NCBI GenBank assembly: GCA_041656115.1
Contig: JBBAED010000010.1
Location: forward strand, 1-25,972
DNA: 25,972 nucleotides
Source: Dehalococcoidales bacterium
GTDB taxonomy: Bacteria > Chloroflexota > Dehalococcoidia > Dehalococcoidales > UBA5627
Direction: 5' to 3'
Part shown: piece after piece, positions 14,916 to 23,083 of the stretch
Position numbering within the stretch: position 1 is the stretch's first letter
Layout: each line of letters begins with the position of its first letter
Notes under the pieces: generated by a model
The model's input: only the letters and a program-made list of their open reading frames with translations
The model's database searches: none
Told to the model about the DNA's origin: nothing
Translations under genes and position numbers: made by a program

Positions 14916-16019
14916 TTAGACGTTAAACAAGAAATTTATAACATCGCCGTCTTTAACAATATAAGTTTTCCCTTCAAGCCTTAATAACCCGCGCTTTTTC
15001 CCTTCGGCAAAACCGCCGCAGTCGATTAGGTCGTCGTAGCTGATGATTTCGGCACGAATAAAGCCCCTCTCAATATCCGAGTGGATTTTCCCGGCTGCTT
15101 TTTGGGCAACGGTGCCCTCGGTAATCGGCCAAGCACGGCATTCATCGGCACCGGCGGTTAGGAAAGAAATAAGCCCCAAAAGGGCGTAAGATTGTTTGAT
15201 AACTCTATCAAGTCCCGGCTCTTCCAAACCGAAATCACTGCGAAACGATGCCGCCGAATCTTCGTCTTCCAGTTGGGCAAGTTCCATTTCAAGGTTTCCG
15301 CAAAAAGCGATAACACGGTGATTGGCGGTGCCGAATTCTTTGTTCATTTCCATCTCTATTTGAGCGGTATCGCCAAGTTGTGATTCACCGATATTTACAA
15401 GTGTCAGAAGCGGTTTGGCGCTTAAAAATTGGTAGCCCGAAATCAGTTTTTGCTCATCTTCCGTTAAGTTTTGTTCCCTAATCGGAATATCTTTTTCTAA
15501 ATCCGTTTTAATTTTTTCAAGCGTGACCTGCTCGTTTTTATATTGCTGTCTTTCGTCGGGTTTGGCGCTTTTTAGCGAATTGGCGATGCGTTCCATTCTT
15601 CTTTCCAAAATAGTAAGGTCCGAAAAACTAAGTTCCATGTTCATATTATTGATATCGCGGGCGGGGTCAACGGTGCCGGAAGGGTGGGCGATACTGCTAT
15701 CCGCAAAAGAGCGAACCACATTTATAAGTGCATCAACGTTACTAAGCTGCGTTAATAACTCGCCGCTGATGGAAGAATCTTTGCCGATACCTTTAATTGA
15801 TGCCCCAATATCCAAATATTTGATTTCGGCAGGCACAATTTTTTTAGGTTTGAATATTTCGGCAAGCTTGTTTAAGCGCTCATCGGGCACTTTGGATATA
15901 CCGATGTGAGCCGCTTTTTGAGCTTGTATGCCGGTGGCGGCATTTCCTTTTGTTAAGGCATTAAAAACAGTTGTCCGGCCGCTTTCCGGTAATCCTATAA
16001 TTCCTATTCCCACACTCAT
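14916..16019 (-). CDS. ychF: YchF/OLA1-family protein with altered GTPase motifs (DUF933/TGS C-terminus)
   Basis: Relative of YchF/OLA1, a ribosome-associated P-loop ATPase linked to stress and translation control. Length (367 aa) and order match the family: G domain (about 1-280), then a DUF933/TGS C-terminus with FLTAGADECRAWPITEG, DIERGFIRAEIISYDDLI and LEGKTYIVKDGDVINF. The nucleotide-binding motifs are unusual. The P-loop reads GLPESGRTTVFNAL, with Arg where the Walker lysine should be. The switch II DxxG region reads DIGASIKG instead of DIAGLVKG. The NxxE specificity motif is kept as NIGE. The ATG at 16019 has a distant ribosome site (GGAG, 14 nt). It lies 54 bp after a HEAT-like gene, probably in one operon. 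Confidence 0.88.
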   Translation of the reverse strand: MSVGIGIIGLPESGRTTVFNALTKGNAATGIQAQKAAHIGISKVPDERLNKLAEIFKPKKIVPAEIKYLDIGASIKGIGKDSSISGELLTQLSNVDALINVVRSFADSSIAHPSGTVDPARDINNMNMELSFSDLTILERRMERIANSLKSAKPDERQQYKNEQVTLEKIKTDLEKDIPIREQNLTEDEQKLISGYQFLSAKPLLTLVNIGESQLGDTAQIEMEMNKEFGTANHRVIAFCGNLEMELAQLEDEDSAASFRSDFGLEEPGLDRVIKQSYALLGLISFLTAGADECRAWPITEGTVAQKAAGKIHSDIERGFIRAEIISYDDLIDCGGFAEGKKRGLLRLEGKTYIVKDGDVINFLFNV

Positions 16020-16073
16020 ATTATTGGCAATTTCTCCTCTTTATCTGCGTAAATTTTATTCGAATATTTTAAA

Positions 16074-16304
16074 CTAAGCGCTTGAATTCTTTTTAATAAC
16101 ATCTCCGGCACGTTTAAGAGCCAGTTCCCTGTCTTTAACGGCCAGGTTTTCATTGGCTGCGAGATCTAAAAGCGTCAGCAGTGCCTCACGGCTGCCGATA
16201 TTGGCAATGGATTGGACAGCCTCGTGCCTGATTTTACCCGGCAGCCCCATATCGGCGGCCAGCTCGCATAATTTTTGTATTTCAGGGTTAATTTGGTCAG
16301 TCAT
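16074..16304 (-). CDS. Small HEAT-repeat-like protein, 76 aa
   Basis: Short, fully helical cytoplasmic protein. Residues about 18-70 can be read as two HEAT-like helical pairs: GKIRHEAVQSIANIGSREALLTLL and KDRELALKRAGDVIKK. HEAT repeats mediate protein contacts, so an adaptor role is plausible, but no specific function is recognised. AAAGGAGG stands just before the ATG, and a good promoter lies upstream, so this is a real gene and the probable first gene of a transcript with the YchF-like gene. Confidence 0.75.
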   Translation of the reverse strand: MTDQINPEIQKLCELAADMGLPGKIRHEAVQSIANIGSREALLTLLDLAANENLAVKDRELALKRAGDVIKKNSSA

Positions 16305-16358
16305 TGACAGCCTCCTTTACCGGTTTCGGTTATTAATCAAAAATTAATCTTCCGAGTA

Positions 16359-16387
16359 ATTCTACCCTATGATATGGTCCTCTGCAA
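16359..16387 (-). promoter_or_regulatory. Promoter of HEAT-like/ychF operon
   Basis: Minus strand TTGCAG (16387-16382), 17-bp spacer, TAGAAT (16364-16359). Predicted start near 16352, about 48 nt before the ATG. Confidence 0.55.
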
Positions 16388-16476
16388 CAGACGCATATTG
16401 CAAAGCGTTATTATAAATGCCGTTATTTTCACTTATTGTTATCGCCGGTAAATAACCGCTTTTTAGGCTTTAAGGG

Positions 16477-16504
16477 TTGACAATTTTTGTAAAATGGCTA
16501 AAAT
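16477..16504 (+). promoter_or_regulatory. Promoter of the 95-aa hypothetical gene, long leader
   Basis: TTGACA (16477-16482), 16-bp spacer, TAAAAT (16499-16504). The start near 16511 leaves a ~155-nt leader. The leader contains an AT-rich inverted repeat (GAAAAATAA / TTATTTTTC) flanked by CTTTT and AAAAG. Confidence 0.55.
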
Positions 16505-16666
16505 ATTTGTTGGATGGCATCAAGTTTGGTTTTTATCAGCGTGAAGCTTTTTCGGATGCCGCCCGGTGTTGTGTCTTTTGATTCTATGAAAAATAAACTT
16601 GTCTTTTTGTTATTATTTTTCAAAAGCAACTTGCAATAAATAATAATATACAGGGAGGGTGCGAGT

Positions 16667-16954
16667 ATGTATAAAGTTACGGTTCAAAATCCGGAGAAAA
16701 AAGTTGAAAAAGGCGGCCAGCTAACGTTTGCGGTTGCCGGTTTTCCGGCGGGTGTCGAATTGGAATACGACATCAGGGAACGCAGTAAGAACACTGTTGT
16801 CGGTACCGGTAAGGTAAATGCGGATGCCAACGGCGGCGGTACGTTCGGTACGCGGCTAAGTTATGATCCCGGCAAGTACGTTATAAATGTTAGATATCAT
16901 ATCTACGGTTCGGCCGATGATAGTTTTGTTATAGAAGAGCCCGAAGAAGAATAG
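16667..16954 (+). CDS. Hypothetical small beta-rich protein, 95 aa
   Basis: I do not recognise a family. The product has no signal peptide or membrane segment. The pattern of alternating hydrophobic strands and glycine turns (YKVTVQNP, LTFAVAGFP, VELEYDIRE, GTFGTRLSYDPGKYVINVRY) suggests a single Ig-like or carbohydrate-binding-type beta-sandwich. The C-terminus is an acidic tail (EEPEEE). AGGGAGGG lies 8 nt before the ATG, and a promoter and downstream hairpin bracket it as a one-gene unit. Without a secretion signal it is probably cytoplasmic. Function unknown. Confidence 0.75.
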   Translation: MYKVTVQNPEKKVEKGGQLTFAVAGFPAGVELEYDIRERSKNTVVGTGKVNADANGGGTFGTRLSYDPGKYVINVRYHIYGSADDSFVIEEPEEE

Positions 16955-17032
16955 CGGATTTTAAATCGTTAAACGCTTGGCTTTATCCAAATTTAAGGAT
17001 GATATTAACGGTTATCCGTTTCGCAAGTTAAA

Positions 17033-17065
17033 AAAGGCAGCTTGTCGTAATTGACGGCTGCCTTT
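17033..17065. terminator. Hairpin terminator after the 95-aa gene
   Basis: Perfect 9-bp stem AAAGGCAGC (17033-17041) / GCTGCCTTT (17057-17065). The plus side has only a short T tract (TTTAATGTTATT), while the minus side runs into six T, so it may act in both directions. Confidence 0.55.
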
Positions 17066-17104
17066 AATGTTATTACCGCCCCCCATAGTCCAAGTTTATT
17101 TCGC

Positions 17105-17134
17105 TTATTACTTGTCCCGGCATTGTGCTAAAAT
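17105..17134 (+). promoter_or_regulatory. Possible holA promoter, nearly leaderless
   Basis: TAAAAT (17129-17134) lies 9 bp before the holA ATG; a weak -35 TTATTA (17105-17110) is 18 bp upstream. If used, the mRNA would begin about 3 nt before the ATG. No ribosome site is visible. Confidence 0.35.
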
Positions 17135-17143
17135 GGTGGCATA

Positions 17144-18151
17144 ATGCTGTACATACTTTACGGTCCGGACGGTTTTTCACGCACCGAGGCTTTGGCGGAG
17201 ATTAAAAAAGGGTTGGGCGATGAGGTTATGCTTGCTTCCAACACCAACGTTTTTGAAGGCAAGAAAATTACCCCGTCCGAACTTTCCGTTGTCGCCCAAG
17301 CTGTACCGTTTCTATCCGAAAAACGGCTCATAATTATCGAAGGGCTGCTTGAAAAATTCGATTCCAAAGCGCCCAAAAGCAGGGGCAAAAAAACAACCAA
17401 AGCCTCCTCCAAACAAAACGAAACAGAACTCTTTACCGAAATATTTTTAAATCACCCCGAGAGTACCGTAATTGTGCTTGTCGGTGAAAATGAAGGGAAA
17501 AACAACCCCCTTTTGAACGGAATAATATCAAAAGCCAAAGTAAGCAGGTTTCCGCTTTTAAGGGGCCTCAAATTGATTCGCTGGATTGAGAAGCGGGTCG
17601 CCGAAAAGGGCGGTAAAATCTCTTCCGAAGCGGCAAAGCTGCTTGAAAAACAAACCGACGGCGATTTATGGGCCCTTTCGGGTGAAATCGATAAACTTAT
17701 TTCATATGCGCTCGGGCGGCAAATTGAAGAAGACGATGTTAATAAACTTGTTGCCAACTCGCGGCAAGTAACAATTTTTGATATGACAGATGCCGTTCTC
17801 GGTTTTAGAGCGGAAAATGCGCAACGGATTTTACAGCAACTTCTTCTTGAAGGTATGGCACCCCCGTTTATACTTTCCATGATAACCCGCGAGGTGCGCC
17901 AGTTAATCCAAATCAAAGCGATGTTAATTGAGCGAAAACCGCAAGCGGAAATCCGGGCTAAAACAGGCCTGCAAAACGACTTTGTTTGGAATAAAACTTC
18001 GGAGCGGGCAAACACTTATCACTTCAATAGGCTTAAAGATCTCTATCATAAGCTGCTTGAGACCGATATTGCCATCAAAACCGGTAAATACAACGATGAA
18101 CTGGCGCTTAATATTTTGATTGCCGAAATGTGTGCCGCACGGGTAGGCTGA
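17144..18151 (+). CDS. holA: DNA polymerase III delta subunit
   Basis: Clamp-loader subunit that opens the beta sliding clamp during replication. At 335 aa it has the family's normal length. The N-terminal AAA+-like fold starts MLYILYGPDGFSRTEALAEI, followed by the conserved ALPFLSEKRLIIIEG-like strand (AVPFLSEKRLIIIEGLL), a lysine-rich linker around 75-95, and RGLKLIRWIEKRVAEKGGKI. The C-terminal helical collar holds FDMTDAVLGFRAENAQRIL. As usual for delta it lacks a working Walker A motif. It stands alone, 91 bp before alaS, which has its own promoter. Confidence 0.93.
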   Translation: MLYILYGPDGFSRTEALAEIKKGLGDEVMLASNTNVFEGKKITPSELSVVAQAVPFLSEKRLIIIEGLLEKFDSKAPKSRGKKTTKASSKQNETELFTEIFLNHPESTVIVLVGENEGKNNPLLNGIISKAKVSRFPLLRGLKLIRWIEKRVAEKGGKISSEAAKLLEKQTDGDLWALSGEIDKLISYALGRQIEEDDVNKLVANSRQVTIFDMTDAVLGFRAENAQRILQQLLLEGMAPPFILSMITREVRQLIQIKAMLIERKPQAEIRAKTGLQNDFVWNKTSERANTYHFNRLKDLYHKLLETDIAIKTGKYNDELALNILIAEMCAARVG

Positions 18152-18202
18152 ACTAAGGCAGCATAAAACGTCTTTTGGCTCTTTCTTACACCCCAACCTC
18201 AA

Positions 18203-18231
18203 TTGACAGAAACTATTCCTTAAATTACAAT
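18203..18231 (+). promoter_or_regulatory. alaS promoter, very short leader
   Basis: TTGACA (18203-18208), 17-bp spacer, TACAAT (18226-18231). The ATG is at 18243, so the leader would be only about 4 nt, and no Shine-Dalgarno sequence is present before the start. Confidence 0.7.
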
Positions 18232-18242
18232 CATATTCTATT

Positions 18243-20825
18243 ATGAGTATAACAGGCGATAACATCAGAGAAAGTTTTTTGCGTTACTTTGAAGAGAAGG
18301 GGCATAAAATTATGCCCAGTTCATCATTGGTTCCGCACGGCGACCCAACGCTTCTTCTAACCAGCGCCGGTATGGTCCAGTTCAAACCTTATTTCTTGGG
18401 CGAAAAGCCGCCGGCGACACGAATGGTTTCCTGCCAAAAGTGTTTTCGGGTCACCGATGTCGATTCTGTAGGGGATACCAAACACCTCACCTTTTTTGAG
18501 ATGCTGGGCAATTTCAGTATCGGCGATTATTTTAAGGAAGGCGCTATTGATCTTGCTTGGGAATACGTTACCGAGCGCTTAAAACTGCCGAAAGAGCGAA
18601 TTTGGATTACGGTTTACAAGGATGACGACGAGGCGTTTGAAATTTGGCATAAAAAAATCGGTGTTCCGGCGGAACGTATTGTTCGTTGCGGCGATAAAGA
18701 AAACTTCTGGGGGCCGGCCGGTGATTCCGGACCTTGCGGTCCGTGCAGTGAGCTGCATTACGATTTCGGAGAGGATGTCGGCTGCCTCAAGTGCGACTGC
18801 TCACCCGCTTGTTCCTGCGAACGTTTTTCCGAAATCTGGAACTTGGTATTTGTGCAATACAATCAGGATAAATCCGGTAAACGTACCCCGCTTGCCAAAG
18901 GGCATATCGATACCGGTATGGGGCTTGAGCGCATAACCGTTATTAAGCAGAACAAAAATTCGGTCTATGAGACTGATTTATTTACCCCGCTTTTGGATAT
19001 AATTTCGCAAATATCGGGGCAAAAATACGGCTCCGACGAGGCTATCGATAACAATATAAGAATTGTTGCCGAGCACGGGAGGGCCACCACTTTTTTAATT
19101 GCCGACGGGGTGCTCCCCGGTAACGAAAAACAGAGCTATGTTTTAAGACGCCTGATGCGGCGCGCCATTTTCTTTGGTGAAAGATTGGCTGCCGGAAAAT
19201 CCTTTTTAACCGAGATTGCCAAGATTACCGTTGAAAAAATGAAAAACGAGTATCCGGAACTCGGGCAAAAAAGGGATTTTATTCTAAAGGTTATTGAAGA
19301 GGAAGAAAACAGGTTTAACGATACCTTAAAAACGGGAACGCAGCTCCTTGAAGCTATTATTGCCGAGGTCGCACCCGAGAACAAAAAAGAGATTTCGGGC
19401 GGACAGGCCTTTAAACTTTACGATACGTACGGTTTTCCGATTGATTTAACACAGGGAATCGCAACCAAACAAGGCTTTACGGTCGATATGGCCGGGTTTG
19501 AAGCCGAACTCGAAAAACAGCGCGAAAAGGCCAAATCCGCCAATAAATTCAAAAAGAGTTTATCCCTTGCGGTGGATACCGAGGTTGTTAACGGTTGCGA
19601 TGCCAGCATCTTTACCGGTTATGAAAACATTGCGGATAAATCAAAAACGGTTGCCATTTTATTTGAAAATAAAAATGTTAACGAAATAGCCGAAGGGCAG
19701 CAAGCGTTCATTATGTTGGATAAAACCCCGTTTTATGCCGAAAAGGGCGGGCAAGTCGGCGATACCGGTGAGCTAATTGCCCCCGAGGGCAGGTTTGTTG
19801 TCACCGATACCGTTAATTTGTCCGATAAAGTCGTTGCGCATAAGGGATATCTGGCGCAAGGTTCATTTAAGGTCGGCGACCAGGTAAATGCCGCAATTAA
19901 TGCCGGGCGCCGTTTGGATATTGCCCGCAATCATACGGCAACCCATTTATTGCAATATGCATTGCGTAAAGTTTTGGGCGAGCATATTCAACAGCGCGGT
20001 TCAATGGTTTCACCCGATCGGTTGAGGTTTGATTTTACCCATCTTTCGGCGATGACGGAAGATGAAATCGAAAAAGTTCAATCGATTGTTAATAACGAAA
20101 TACGCCGCAATCATGCGGTTAGCCCCGGTATAATGCCTTATAAACAGGCGGTCAAAGAGGGTGCTACAGCGCTTTTTGATGAAAAATATGGCGATGAAGT
20201 CAGGGTGCTTAAAATCGGTACGCCGCTTATCAGCGCCGAGCTTTGCGGCGGTACTCACGTTTCGGCTACCGGTGAAATCGGCTTTTTCCGCATTGTTTCC
20301 GAATCCGGTATCGGCGGAGGAATCCGCCGTATTGAAGCGGTTACCGGCAGGGGCGCAGAGCAATGGCTGGAAGACAGTATCGGCGCTTTTAAAAACGAAA
20401 TTGCGGTAATGCAATCCGAATTGGATAAAGAACGTCGTCAAATAATTGCTTTACAGCGCGGACAGGCCAAACAACAAGCAAGCACACTGCTTGATAAAGC
20501 GGAAACCGTAAACGGCGTTAAGCTGCTTGTAAGCCGTATTGAGGCTACCGATAACGATATGATGCGCGATATGGCAGATGTTTTGCGTGCTAAACTCGGC
20601 AGCGGAATTGTAGTATTGGGTGCCGTTTTAGAGGATAAACCCTCGTTTATTGTGGCGGTAACCCCCGATTTGGTTAAAAACGGTCATCATGCCGGTAAGC
20701 TTATAAAGCATATTTCGACAGTTGCCGGCGGTGGCGGCGGTGGAAAGCCCGATATGGCACAGGGCGGCGGTAGGGACTTGGAAAAACTGGAAGAAGCTAT
20801 TGATTCGGTTAGAGGGATAATATAA
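18243..20825 (+). CDS. alaS: Alanyl-tRNA synthetase
   Basis: Charges tRNA-Ala with alanine and edits mischarged Ser and Gly. The 860-aa protein has every expected part. The class II catalytic core (about 1-240) opens ITGDNIRESFLRYFEEKGH and includes HLTFFEMLGNFSIGDYF and a Cys-rich insertion (CLKCDCSPACSC). The tRNA-recognition helical region follows. The editing domain carries HTATHLL and CGGTH as zinc-site motifs. The C-Ala oligomerisation domain ends with GGGGGGKPDMAQGGG. The start is supported by the family N-terminus and a promoter immediately before it. ruvX and tgt follow closely, suggesting one operon. dtd, elsewhere in the window, acts on the same error class. Confidence 0.98.
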   Translation: MSITGDNIRESFLRYFEEKGHKIMPSSSLVPHGDPTLLLTSAGMVQFKPYFLGEKPPATRMVSCQKCFRVTDVDSVGDTKHLTFFEMLGNFSIGDYFKEGAIDLAWEYVTERLKLPKERIWITVYKDDDEAFEIWHKKIGVPAERIVRCGDKENFWGPAGDSGPCGPCSELHYDFGEDVGCLKCDCSPACSCERFSEIWNLVFVQYNQDKSGKRTPLAKGHIDTGMGLERITVIKQNKNSVYETDLFTPLLDIISQISGQKYGSDEAIDNNIRIVAEHGRATTFLIADGVLPGNEKQSYVLRRLMRRAIFFGERLAAGKSFLTEIAKITVEKMKNEYPELGQKRDFILKVIEEEENRFNDTLKTGTQLLEAIIAEVAPENKKEISGGQAFKLYDTYGFPIDLTQGIATKQGFTVDMAGFEAELEKQREKAKSANKFKKSLSLAVDTEVVNGCDASIFTGYENIADKSKTVAILFENKNVNEIAEGQQAFIMLDKTPFYAEKGGQVGDTGELIAPEGRFVVTDTVNLSDKVVAHKGYLAQGSFKVGDQVNAAINAGRRLDIARNHTATHLLQYALRKVLGEHIQQRGSMVSPDRLRFDFTHLSAMTEDEIEKVQSIVNNEIRRNHAVSPGIMPYKQAVKEGATALFDEKYGDEVRVLKIGTPLISAELCGGTHVSATGEIGFFRIVSESGIGGGIRRIEAVTGRGAEQWLEDSIGAFKNEIAVMQSELDKERRQIIALQRGQAKQQASTLLDKAETVNGVKLLVSRIEATDNDMMRDMADVLRAKLGSGIVVLGAVLEDKPSFIVAVTPDLVKNGHHAGKLIKHISTVAGGGGGGKPDMAQGGGRDLEKLEEAIDSVRGII

Positions 20826-20855
20826 ACAGGGTATGTAAACCAAGGAGTCATTCGG

Positions 20856-21299
20856 ATGCGCTTATTGGGTCTTGATGTGGGAGATAAGAGAATCGGGGTG
20901 GCAATGAGCGATCCGTCCGGTATATTGGCGACCCCTCTCACTATAATCGAACGCCGAAATGACAACGCCGATATCGAGGCGATTCTTGATATTCTAAATC
21001 ACAATGAAATCGGACGCATAATTGTCGGTTTGCCTCTTGCCCAAGATGGCGGTATCGGCTTACAGGCCGGAAAAGTAAAGGGGTTTGCCGAAAAACTTCA
21101 AAAGCAAATCGCTATCCCGCTTGAGTACAGGGACGAAAGTTTTTCGACCGATTCCGCCAAAAAGCTGATGTTACAGACAAAATCCAAGAAAGCGCGCAGA
21201 AATACCAAAGACGATGCTATTGCGGCGGCGTATATCCTGCAACATTTTTTGGAAGAGCAATATGTTCCGAAGTTAGAGGAGTTTGAAGAAACGGATTGA
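20856..21299 (+). CDS. ruvX: YqgF/RuvX-type Holliday junction resolvase homologue
   Basis: RNase H-fold nuclease of the YqgF family; implicated in 16S rRNA 5'-end maturation and annotated as a putative Holliday junction resolvase. The 147-aa protein has LGLDVGDKRIGVAMSDPSG at the start, IIVGLPLAQDGG near residue 54, the acidic YRDESFSTDSA and the terminal KDDAIAAAYILQ, so catalytic acidic residues are kept. AAGGAG stands before the ATG, 30 bp after alaS, and its stop overlaps the tgt start, so all three are probably cotranscribed. Confidence 0.94.
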   Translation: MRLLGLDVGDKRIGVAMSDPSGILATPLTIIERRNDNADIEAILDILNHNEIGRIIVGLPLAQDGGIGLQAGKVKGFAEKLQKQIAIPLEYRDESFSTDSAKKLMLQTKSKKARRNTKDDAIAAAYILQHFLEEQYVPKLEEFEETD

Positions 21300-22462
21300 G
21301 TATTTTTAATCTGATTAAGACCGATAAGAGCACATCCGCTCGTATCGGTGAATTAAAAACAAGGCACGGCATTGTTGAAACGCCGGTATTTTGTCCGGTG
21401 GGCAGCCAGGCTACAGTCAAAACGCTTACCACCGAGGATGTAAAAGAACTCGGTTTTAAGATGATTCTTTGCAATAATTACCATCTTTACTTGCGCCCCG
21501 GTGTTGAAACCGTAGAAGAACTGGGCGGATTGCATCGTTTTATGAAATGGGACGGCGCAATCTTAACCGACAGCGGCGGTTATCAAATCTTCAGCCTCTC
21601 GCCTTTAATTGAGCTCTCGGACGAAGGGGCGGTATTTCGCTCGCATATCGACGGCAGCCGCCATTTTATAACCCCCGAAAAGGCAATCTTATATCAGGAG
21701 CAACTGGGGGCGGATATCATTATGGTTTTGGATGAATGTGCCGATATCAATGCCGATTACGGGAAAGTTGAAAAGGCGATGGAGCGCACGCATCTTTGGG
21801 CGGAGAGGTGTCTTAAGGCGCACCAACGCCCCGATCAATCCCTTTTTGCAATAGTGCAGGGCGGTATTTTTGCCGATTTAAGGCGTAAATCCGCCGAGTA
21901 TCTAACGTCGTTGGATTTTCCCGGTTATGCGCTGGGAGGGTTAAGCCTCGGGGAGGCGAAAGAGGTTACTTATAATATTATTGAAGAAACAACCCCGTTT
22001 TTACCGCAAGACAAACCGCGCTATTTGATGGGGGTTGGCGCGCCGGAGGATATTGTTGAGAGCGTCGCCCGGGGGATTGATGTTTTTGACTGTGTATTAC
22101 CGACGCGTGTTGCGCGTAACGGGGCGCTTTTTACCCGCAGAGGCCGCATTAATATTACCAACAGCGGATATGCTAAAAAAGATGAGCCGATTGATCCGTT
22201 GTGCGATTGTTACACCTGTCGAAATCATTCCGCGGCGTACGTGCATCACCTTTTTGATGCCAAAGAACTTTTGGCTTATCGCTTGGCAACAATTCATAAC
22301 CTGCGTTTTATGCGTAATTTGATGGCTGATATCAGGCAGGCGATTCTGAACGGCACTTTCTCGTCGTTTAAATCGGAATTTCTTGATACCTACAAACCGA
22401 CTAACGAAAAGGTGCGTATCGAACAAAAAAAGAAATGGATAGAAGCACGCCACTCGAAGTAG
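21296..22462 (+). CDS. tgt: Queuine/preQ1 tRNA-ribosyltransferase
   Basis: Exchanges guanine at the wobble position (34) of GUN-anticodon tRNAs for preQ1, in queuosine synthesis. The 388-aa protein contains TPVFCPVGSQATVKTL, the catalytic DSGGYQIFSL, VQGG, the nucleophile region DVFDCVLPTRVARNGALFT, and zinc ligands CDCYTC followed by a distal His. The start is a TTG whose last two bases form the ruvX TGA overlap; the N-terminus SIFNLIKTDK is family-like, and no later start would keep it. The ribosome site is weak (GAAGAA, or AGAGGAG 15 nt away), suggesting coupling to ruvX. Repeat-rich DNA begins at its stop codon. Confidence 0.96.
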   Translation: MSIFNLIKTDKSTSARIGELKTRHGIVETPVFCPVGSQATVKTLTTEDVKELGFKMILCNNYHLYLRPGVETVEELGGLHRFMKWDGAILTDSGGYQIFSLSPLIELSDEGAVFRSHIDGSRHFITPEKAILYQEQLGADIIMVLDECADINADYGKVEKAMERTHLWAERCLKAHQRPDQSLFAIVQGGIFADLRRKSAEYLTSLDFPGYALGGLSLGEAKEVTYNIIEETTPFLPQDKPRYLMGVGAPEDIVESVARGIDVFDCVLPTRVARNGALFTRRGRINITNSGYAKKDEPIDPLCDCYTCRNHSAAYVHHLFDAKELLAYRLATIHNLRFMRNLMADIRQAILNGTFSSFKSEFLDTYKPTNEKVRIEQKKKWIEARHSK

Positions 22463-22518
22463 AAATTGCTGGGTCGGCGGATAGTGCACCGTCCGCTAAC
22501 GGATTTTGGCAAGGCGGT

Positions 22519-22611
22519 GTCTTTGCGAGGAGCGAGCCGTTAGGTGAGCGACGTGGCAATCTCCAAGGAATTTAATTTATATGAGATTGCTTCGCTGCGC
22601 TCGCAAAGACA
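22519..22611. repeat. Inverted pair of GTCTTTGCGAG repeats inside unit 1
   Basis: Plus copy GTCTTTGCGAGGAGCGAGCC... (22519-22563) and shorter minus copy GAGATTGCTTCGC...CGCAAAGAC (22583-22611), separated by ~20 AT-rich bases, forming a palindrome. Confidence 0.75.
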
Positions 22612-22709
22612 GTTTTGATGGATGCCTCTTTTTTGTTTCTGAAGTCACTTCATAGTCTGTATTTCCCATCCTCTTAGATCCTTCATTTTATTCAGGATGA
22701 CAATTCACT

Positions 22710-22804
22710 CGTTCGCCCTGAGCTTGTCGAAGGGTCCAACGAACGAGTGGGCTAGGGATTACTAACCGTCCGCCGTTATGGTTCGACAAGCTCACCACGA
22801 ACGG
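22710..22804. repeat. Palindromic CGTTCGCCCTGAGC element, copy 2
   Basis: About 95 bp with ends CGTTCGCCCTGAGCTTGTCG and TTCGACAAGCTCACCACGAA; the central part contains GGGCTAGGGATTACTA. Confidence 0.75.
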
Positions 22805-22821
22805 CTGGGGTTTCCTTTTTT

Positions 22822-23083
22822 TGTCATTCTGAGCCTGCCGAAGAATCTGGGGGTTGGCGGATAGTGCAGTGTTCGCTAACTGCTTTTTGGCAAGGCGATG
22901 TCTTTGCGAGGAGCGAGCCGTTAGGTGAGCGACGTGGCAATCCCCGAGGAATTTAATTTATATGAGATTGCTTCGCTGCGCTCTCAAAGACAGTTTTGAT
23001 GGATGCCTCTTTTTTGTTTCTGAAGTCACCCCATAGCCTATATTTCCCGTCCTCTTAGATCCTTCATTTCATTCAGGATGACA
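22822..23083. repeat. MITE-like element copy 4, interrupted by a ~101-bp palindromic insert
   Basis: Left end TGTCATTCTGAGCC...GAAGAATCT at 22822 and right end ...CAGGATGACA at 23083. Length is 262 bp versus 157 bp for the intact copy at 5524. The extra 105 bp match an inverted-pair insert (about 22901-23001) plus a second GATG (22897-22900 and 23002-23005). Confidence 0.75.

Larger units (their letters stand above)
22476..22855. repeat. Tandem composite repeat, unit 1
   Basis: Begins with the interior of the MITE-like element (GGCGGATAGTGCA), lacking that element's left end. It continues with an inverted repeat pair (22519-22611), the rest of the MITE-like element (ending CAGGATGACA at 22702), a CGTTCGCCC palindrome (22710-22804) and the left end of the next MITE-like copy. 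It starts 14 bp after the tgt stop. Unit 2 repeats the same order 380-381 bp later. Confidence 0.8.
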
